This document shows positions 51,970 through 56,088 of a stretch of 56,088 nt of DNA, piece after piece. A program made the translations under genes and the position numbers. Source of the DNA: Deltaproteobacteria bacterium (lineage in GTDB: Bacteria > Myxococcota_A > UBA9160 > UBA4427); contig NZHD01000039.1 of assembly GCA_002691205.1 (NCBI GenBank), positions 1 to 56,088 of the forward strand, given 5' to 3'. Numbering within the stretch: the first letter of the stretch is position 1; every line of letters begins with the position of its first letter. The notes under the pieces are model-generated. The model ran no database searches. It saw only the letters and a program-made list of their open reading frames with translations, and was not told the DNA's origin.

Positions 51970-53226
51970 TTATTTTTCGCGCTCGATCCCAAAGCGACTC
52001 ACGTAGTCATCCCAAATGTCGGCGAGGCCTTCGTAGCTCCAGCCAAAATCTTCTGGCACATAGCGGTGACGACCAAATTCATCCTGAGGCTTTTCCCGCA
52101 TCCAGGCCTGGATACGGCGGGTGTGTAAGTCGCTTGGCTCTTCATCAAACTGCGCATATATTTTTGTGACGGCCGCGACGGGGTCGCGCATGAGTTCGGT
52201 GTACTGAACATGGGCGCACCACGGGTCTTCACCTCGAGCTCGGTCGTCGTACGCCATTCCTTGCGCGACTCCATGTCGGAGTTTTCCGAGCCAGTCTTCT
52301 CCCACAGATACGGGATCGGTTTTTTGAGTAAAAATACCTTGAAGGGTGCAGTTTAGACTGGCCACAGAAGTCGTGACGGGGCCCGGGTCGCGATGCGCCC
52401 AGATGAGACGAGCGTCTGGGTAGAAAGAGAGCAGCGTGTCAATGCACCAGAGATGGTTGGGGGTTTTCAGAACCCAACTCTCGGTGGGGATCCCCGTTTG
52501 CAGGGCCTGAAGCCCTTTTTTGTGCTGAGCATAGGCGGGCGCCATATCGCAATTTTGAAGCCACTTTCCATAGCTGGGGACAAAGCCTTGGGTTTCCATG
52601 CCTAGGCATCGGATGTCCAGCATCATGAGGGGGCTGCACTCCTCGGCCAACATGGCTCCCATAGGGTGCATGGCTTGAAAAGCTGGATTGAGCTTATGGA
52701 GCTGACGGGTTTGTTCCGTGAATTGGGCGATGCGGACGTCCTCACGGGCGGTGGCGAGTGTGGGCGGGGGAACTACGGCACGGCCTTCCCATTGCAAGAG
52801 GGGTCGCACCATAGGATCAAGCGCAAGAAGCATAGAGAGCAGGCTGGTGCCGGTCCGCGGGAGTCCAAGAATCACCCAAGGGCGTTTGATTTGTTCACGC
52901 TCGGCTTCAGGGTGAACTAGCGTCCAAGCGTGCAGACGCAGTCGGGTGCTGAGTTGCGAGACCAGCATTTTACGGAGAACCACTCGCCCGAATGTAGAGA
53001 GATGGGCTTCGGACTCAAGGGCTTGAACGTATCGTTCAAGGGGCTCTCGGTAGCTGTCGCCGCCAAAGTTGGAAGAGCCGGCCTCTTGAACCGCAGCCTT
53101 GACGAGATGATCGGGATCAAGGGAAGGTTTAAGTCCCATGCTTTGCGCCGCCGAGCCCGCCGCATTGAGTGAACGCAAGAGAGGGGAGGTTATTTTTCCG
53201 TCGCGGTATGTATACGTGCGGCTCAT
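51970..53226 (-). CDS. Sulfotransferase-family protein, copy 1
   Basis: The 418-residue protein has the PAPS 5'-phosphosulfate loop VILGLPRTGTSLL and the 3'-phosphate region AHRDPGPVTTSVASL. It contains LQWEGRAVVPPP, HPMGAMLAEECSPLMM and WVLKTPNHLW, and the C-terminal FGRHRYVPEDFG block of a bacterial Sulfotransfer_3-type family. It transfers sulfate from PAPS to an alcohol or amine; the substrate is unknown. It is homologous to the sulfotransferase at 54396-55571, from which it is separated by a quinone oxidoreductase on the same strand. Confidence 0.9.
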   Translation of the reverse strand: MSRTYTYRDGKITSPLLRSLNAAGSAAQSMGLKPSLDPDHLVKAAVQEAGSSNFGGDSYREPLERYVQALESEAHLSTFGRVVLRKMLVSQLSTRLRLHAWTLVHPEAEREQIKRPWVILGLPRTGTSLLSMLLALDPMVRPLLQWEGRAVVPPPTLATAREDVRIAQFTEQTRQLHKLNPAFQAMHPMGAMLAEECSPLMMLDIRCLGMETQGFVPSYGKWLQNCDMAPAYAQHKKGLQALQTGIPTESWVLKTPNHLWCIDTLLSFYPDARLIWAHRDPGPVTTSVASLNCTLQGIFTQKTDPVSVGEDWLGKLRHGVAQGMAYDDRARGEDPWCAHVQYTELMRDPVAAVTKIYAQFDEEPSDLHTRRIQAWMREKPQDEFGRHRYVPEDFGWSYEGLADIWDDYVSRFGIEREK

Positions 53227-53306
53227 TTTTTAAGATTCCCGAAATGGGTTAGCTTGACTTTTGACGAACGCGAAATTCTTCGTGGTCTCGCTGGGCTGAG
53301 GCCCAG

Positions 53307-54365
53307 CTATTTCAGCTGAATGATGGTTCGTCCCATGGTTTTTCGATTCGAGAGATCATCCAGGGCTTCCGGGAGATCTTCAAATTGGGCGACGCGTCCA
53401 ATCGTGGGTTTAATTTTTTTCTCGATGACCCCTTCGCTGATTTTTCGCATGATCTCATCTCCCCGTTGGCTCGGAATGAAATTCCAACCGGGTCCGCGTT
53501 TGATCATGGGAGCCATGGCCTCTCCGATATAAGCGAGCATGACCCCGCAAATACTAAAGTTTCCGGCGGAGACACTGCGGGGGACGATCAGCTTCTGGTC
53601 CACAAAGCTTTTATCTGAGGCGAATCCCATGATGAGGTAGCGGCCGTCATAGGCGATGCTCCGCATGGACTTTTGCATGAATCGCTCGCCGATGTTGTCG
53701 AAGATGACGTTGACTCCGCGCCCTTCGGTTTCATCGAGGATCACTTCCGAGAAATCTGTTTCTTCGTAGTTGATGAGAACGTCGGCTCCGAGTTCGCGGC
53801 AAAAATCAAGTTTGGCTTGAGAGCTGGCCGTCGCGAAGACTCGGGCGCCTGCATTCTTGGCCAGCTGAACTGCGGCTGAACCGGCTCCCCCAGCGGCGGC
53901 ATGGATGAGTACGCTCTCGCCGGCTTGCAGTTTGGCTCGGTCATGAAGACCAAGCCAAGCGAGATGGAAAGGAAAATACAGGGCCGCCGCGTCGGGGAGG
54001 GGGATCTCATGGGGCATCGCAAACGCGCCGATGATTGGGCAGATCGCGTATTCGGCGAAGCCGCCAAAGGCATTCTGGGGCAAGGCCACGATACGTCGCC
54101 CCTGCCAATCTTCTGTTCCGTCCCCGCACGCATCCACTATGCCCATGACTTCCATCCCGGGCGTGCATGGGAGTTCCGGTCGCACCATCATGTTCAGGCC
54201 GGTGACCCTCTCCATGTCGTTGAGGTTGAGCGGAATCGCATGAACCTCGACTCGGACCTGTCCAGGCCCCGGCTCGGGTATGGGCACTTCGTCGATTTGA
54301 AGAACCTCTTTGGGTTGCCCGTATTCGTGAACACGCCAGGCTCGCATGGTTTTTGAGCTTGTCAC
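53307..54365 (-). CDS. Zinc-free quinone oxidoreductase-like MDR enzyme
   Basis: The 352-residue medium-chain reductase has MRAWRVHEYGQPKEVLQIDEVP, LNLNDMERVTG, TPGMEVMGIV and the cofactor loop HAAAGGAGSAAVQLAK. There are no zinc-binding cysteines, as in NADPH:quinone reductases and enoyl reductases. GGGAG six bases before a GTG supports the start at 54365. It lies between two sulfotransferase genes on the same strand (30 and 80 bases), so the three probably act on related molecules. Confidence 0.91.
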   Translation of the reverse strand: MTSSKTMRAWRVHEYGQPKEVLQIDEVPIPEPGPGQVRVEVHAIPLNLNDMERVTGLNMMVRPELPCTPGMEVMGIVDACGDGTEDWQGRRIVALPQNAFGGFAEYAICPIIGAFAMPHEIPLPDAAALYFPFHLAWLGLHDRAKLQAGESVLIHAAAGGAGSAAVQLAKNAGARVFATASSQAKLDFCRELGADVLINYEETDFSEVILDETEGRGVNVIFDNIGERFMQKSMRSIAYDGRYLIMGFASDKSFVDQKLIVPRSVSAGNFSICGVMLAYIGEAMAPMIKRGPGWNFIPSQRGDEIMRKISEGVIEKKIKPTIGRVAQFEDLPEALDDLSNRKTMGRTIIQLK

Positions 54366-54395
54366 TCTAATCTCCCTGTTTTTTTTGAGATTGAC

Positions 54396-55571
54396 TTAGC
54401 GGTGCTCTAGACCGAAGCGCTCGATGTAGGAGCGAAACTCGGATCTCACCGTTTTAGGGTCGACCCCAAATTCTTCGGGCGTGTAGGTGTGCTCTCCATG
54501 CTTGCCCTTTGGGTTGTTCTCAATGAAATCTCGCATGTGGGCTGTGCCTTCTTGACTCATGGGGAGGTCGAAGGTCTCGTAAATGTTTTGAACTACGGAA
54601 AATGGATCGCCTACGAAATCTGAAAAGTGCATGTCATAAAAAAGTGCGTTCGGATAGTCGCCGTCTTCGCGTACCTTGAAGCCGTGTTCAAGAGCTTTTC
54701 GCAGGCGAGCCGTCCAGTCATGGGCGATTTCGACTCGGTCAACGGTGTCGCTGCCCATCGTGCGTACAAGAGAGGTGAGGCTGGCATAGGAGGTCATGGA
54801 CTCAACGGGGTCTCGGTGGGTGAAGACAATTCGAGCATCCGGGTACTTGGCCAGAAGATGTTCTAGGCCCCACATGTGGGCTCCGGTTTTGAGAACCCAC
54901 CGATCCCCTTGGTGATGCGACTGAAGATGTTGAAGTTGATGTTTGTGAAAATCATACACGTGACTCCAGTCGGCCTCCTGATCAACCCAGTCTTGATAGG
55001 AAGGGACCCGAAACTGGCAATGAAAAAGTGGAGTGCACATGGTTTCGCCCATCATGGTGACGCATTCTTGCGTAAGGAGGGCGCCCATGGGATGCATGGC
55101 CTTAAAGCCCGGGATCATGGCATCGATATCCGGAAAGGTCGCAGCACAGGCTTCAATGCGCGGGTCGGTATGAAAAGAGGCCGTTTCGGGAGGCGGCGAG
55201 GGAAACATCACTTCCCAGGTCATCGGGGCCCGGTTGGCGGGATCCTGGGCCAAGATATCATGCAAGATGGTTGTCCCCGTACGAGGCATCCCGATGATAA
55301 AAACGGGTTTACTGATTTTCTGTTCTTCGATCTCTGGAAATCGCTTTCGGTCGTTAACGTACTGAAGTCGATTCACGGTATGACCGAGAATGCGTTCTCG
55401 TGCGATGATGAGACCAATCGCATTCAGGTTGGCCTCGTTGGATAGAGAGGAAAGGAACCGCTGAAGCGGTTCAACAAACGGCCCTGGCCCGAGATCGTCA
55501 AGTCCGCCAGCGCGACTCTCCGCTTCTTTGAGCAACCCGTTGAGATCAAGGTCTGGGGCTGCTTCACTCAT
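54396..55571 (-). CDS. Sulfotransferase-family protein, copy 2
   Basis: The 391-residue homolog of the protein at 51970-53226 has the 5'-PAPS loop FIIGMPRTGTTILH, MTWEVMFPSPPP, HPMGALLTQECVTMM, WVLKTGAHMW, the 3'-loop THRDPVESMTSYASL and the C-terminal HGEHTYTPEEFGVD. Shared blocks with copy 1 suggest an old duplication. It follows the TAXI binding-protein gene by eight bases on the same strand. Confidence 0.9.
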   Translation of the reverse strand: MSEAAPDLDLNGLLKEAESRAGGLDDLGPGPFVEPLQRFLSSLSNEANLNAIGLIIARERILGHTVNRLQYVNDRKRFPEIEEQKISKPVFIIGMPRTGTTILHDILAQDPANRAPMTWEVMFPSPPPETASFHTDPRIEACAATFPDIDAMIPGFKAMHPMGALLTQECVTMMGETMCTPLFHCQFRVPSYQDWVDQEADWSHVYDFHKHQLQHLQSHHQGDRWVLKTGAHMWGLEHLLAKYPDARIVFTHRDPVESMTSYASLTSLVRTMGSDTVDRVEIAHDWTARLRKALEHGFKVREDGDYPNALFYDMHFSDFVGDPFSVVQNIYETFDLPMSQEGTAHMRDFIENNPKGKHGEHTYTPEEFGVDPKTVRSEFRSYIERFGLEHR

Positions 55572-55579
55572 GACTTCTC

Positions 55580-56088
55580 CTATCCGTTTGTTTTACTTTG
55601 GCCTTTGGCCGACTCAAGTTGTCGACGAACGAACTCAACATGCAGACGGAGAGAGTACAATTCTTCAGCGTAGGAGGTAGGCGTTTCAACTTTAGAAACT
55701 TCCGCCTCAATGCGGTCAACTTCTGCCAGTCGCAGTGCGATTTCGTCGTCGCCGAGTACATCTGTTTCCATGGTTTCAGCGAGACGAAGCTCTCGATACC
55801 AGCGATAGATGCGAGAGCGCACTCGCCAACGGTAGGTGGGCGGGAAAACTCGGATCAGGGGAAGGAGGAGCGCGATGAGAGGAATCAGCATGACCTTGAG
55901 TCGGTCCACTTGAGTGGCCGCCCAAAAGGGCATGTAGCGCTGCAGAAAGGGTGGTCCGTATTTAAAGTATCGTTCTGCATCGGGGTCTAGGGGAAGGTCG
56001 ACCCAGCGTTGGCTTGGAAATCGACCGGGCTCAGAAAAAAGGTCTCCCTGTCCATGAATGCGCGTGGCGGCTTGCAGTAGAAGATCGA
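55580..56088 (-). CDS. TAXI-family TRAP transporter binding protein, C-terminal part (5' end beyond window)
   Basis: The frame enters from the right edge and is open to its stop at 55580 (169 codons). The visible part has IHGQGDLFSEPGRFPS, DLPLDPDAERYFKYGPPFLQ and RYMPFWAATQVDRL, then a membrane helix (about KVMLIPLIALLLPLIRVFP) and a basic YRWRVRSRIYRWYRELR segment. This is the C-terminus of membrane-anchored TAXI-type solute-binding proteins. An ATG at 55933 lies inside the domain and is not the start. It is the first visible gene of a minus-strand unit with sulfotransferase 2 (eight bases apart). Confidence 0.82.
   Translation of the reverse strand, partial: DLLLQAATRIHGQGDLFSEPGRFPSQRWVDLPLDPDAERYFKYGPPFLQRYMPFWAATQVDRLKVMLIPLIALLLPLIRVFPPTYRWRVRSRIYRWYRELRLAETMETDVLGDDEIALRLAEVDRIEAEVSKVETPTSYAEELYSLRLHVEFVRRQLESAKGQSKTNG

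Noticed and set aside
1..56088. Mobile element, prophage, CRISPR or rRNA/tRNA genes
   Set aside because: No transposase, integrase, phage structural gene, regular spaced repeats or conserved RNA sequence was seen.

Overview
The window reads as ordinary chromosome of a Gram-negative, proteobacterium-like heterotroph. The support is a TonB-dependent receptor, a beta-barrel-like outer-membrane protein, several lipoproteins, Tat signals, a protein with a PEP-CTERM-like tail and a TAXI-type TRAP binding protein. I cannot name the species; a deltaproteobacterial/Myxococcota-like or gammaproteobacterial lineage would fit. Genes are dense, on both strands, with frequent GTG/TTG starts. I see no rRNA, tRNA, CRISPR array, insertion sequence or prophage.

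Region 1 (1-9.9 kb) is envelope-facing: a truncated lipoprotein, a secreted PEP-CTERM-like protein, a TPR lipoprotein, a membrane-anchored sulfatase-fold enzyme, a large TonB-dependent receptor and a beta-barrel-like protein.

Region 2 (9.9-31.1 kb) is the most interesting part. A linalool dehydratase-isomerase (LDI) family protein stands back to back with a geraniol-dehydrogenase-like alcohol dehydrogenase. They are followed by a TetR regulator, a class III CoA-transferase and a six-helix ferric-reductase-like membrane protein. A minus-strand array then encodes, in transcription order, an alpha/beta hydrolase, spermidine-dehydrogenase-like (SpdH-like) flavoprotein 2, a membrane protein, an aldehyde dehydrogenase, an acyl-CoA synthetase and SpdH-like flavoprotein 1. 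Divergent from it are SpdH-like flavoprotein 3, an acetylpolyamine amidohydrolase, an NhaC-type antiporter and a GntR regulator. Alcohol dehydrogenase, aldehyde dehydrogenase, CoA ligase and CoA-transferase together make a plausible alcohol-to-acyl-CoA route, as in monoterpene degradation. The flavoproteins plus the amidohydrolase point instead to polyamines. The true substrate is open.

Three near-identical palindromes (consensus AGCATGTCA-N3-GACATGT) sit at promoter positions before the PEP-CTERM-like protein, the TonB receptor and SpdH-like flavoprotein 3. This suggests one repressor links outer-membrane uptake, a secreted protein and the flavoprotein locus.

Region 3 (31-47.6 kb) is mixed catabolism and housekeeping: two NTF2-fold proteins, an SDR, a second acyl-CoA synthetase, luciferase-like monooxygenases, an aldo/keto reductase, a thiolase, HspQ, a ferritin-like/ferredoxin pair, a second aldehyde dehydrogenase, a gamma-synthase/lyase PLP enzyme, an FAD monooxygenase, a kinase-fold protein and a HAD phosphatase. 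Region 4 (47.6-56.1 kb) has an HsaA-like hydroxylase and its TetR regulator divergent from a BphC-like extradiol dioxygenase, with a palindromic operator between them. After these come a CadC-like membrane regulator, two sulfotransferases flanking a quinone oxidoreductase, and a truncated TRAP binding protein.
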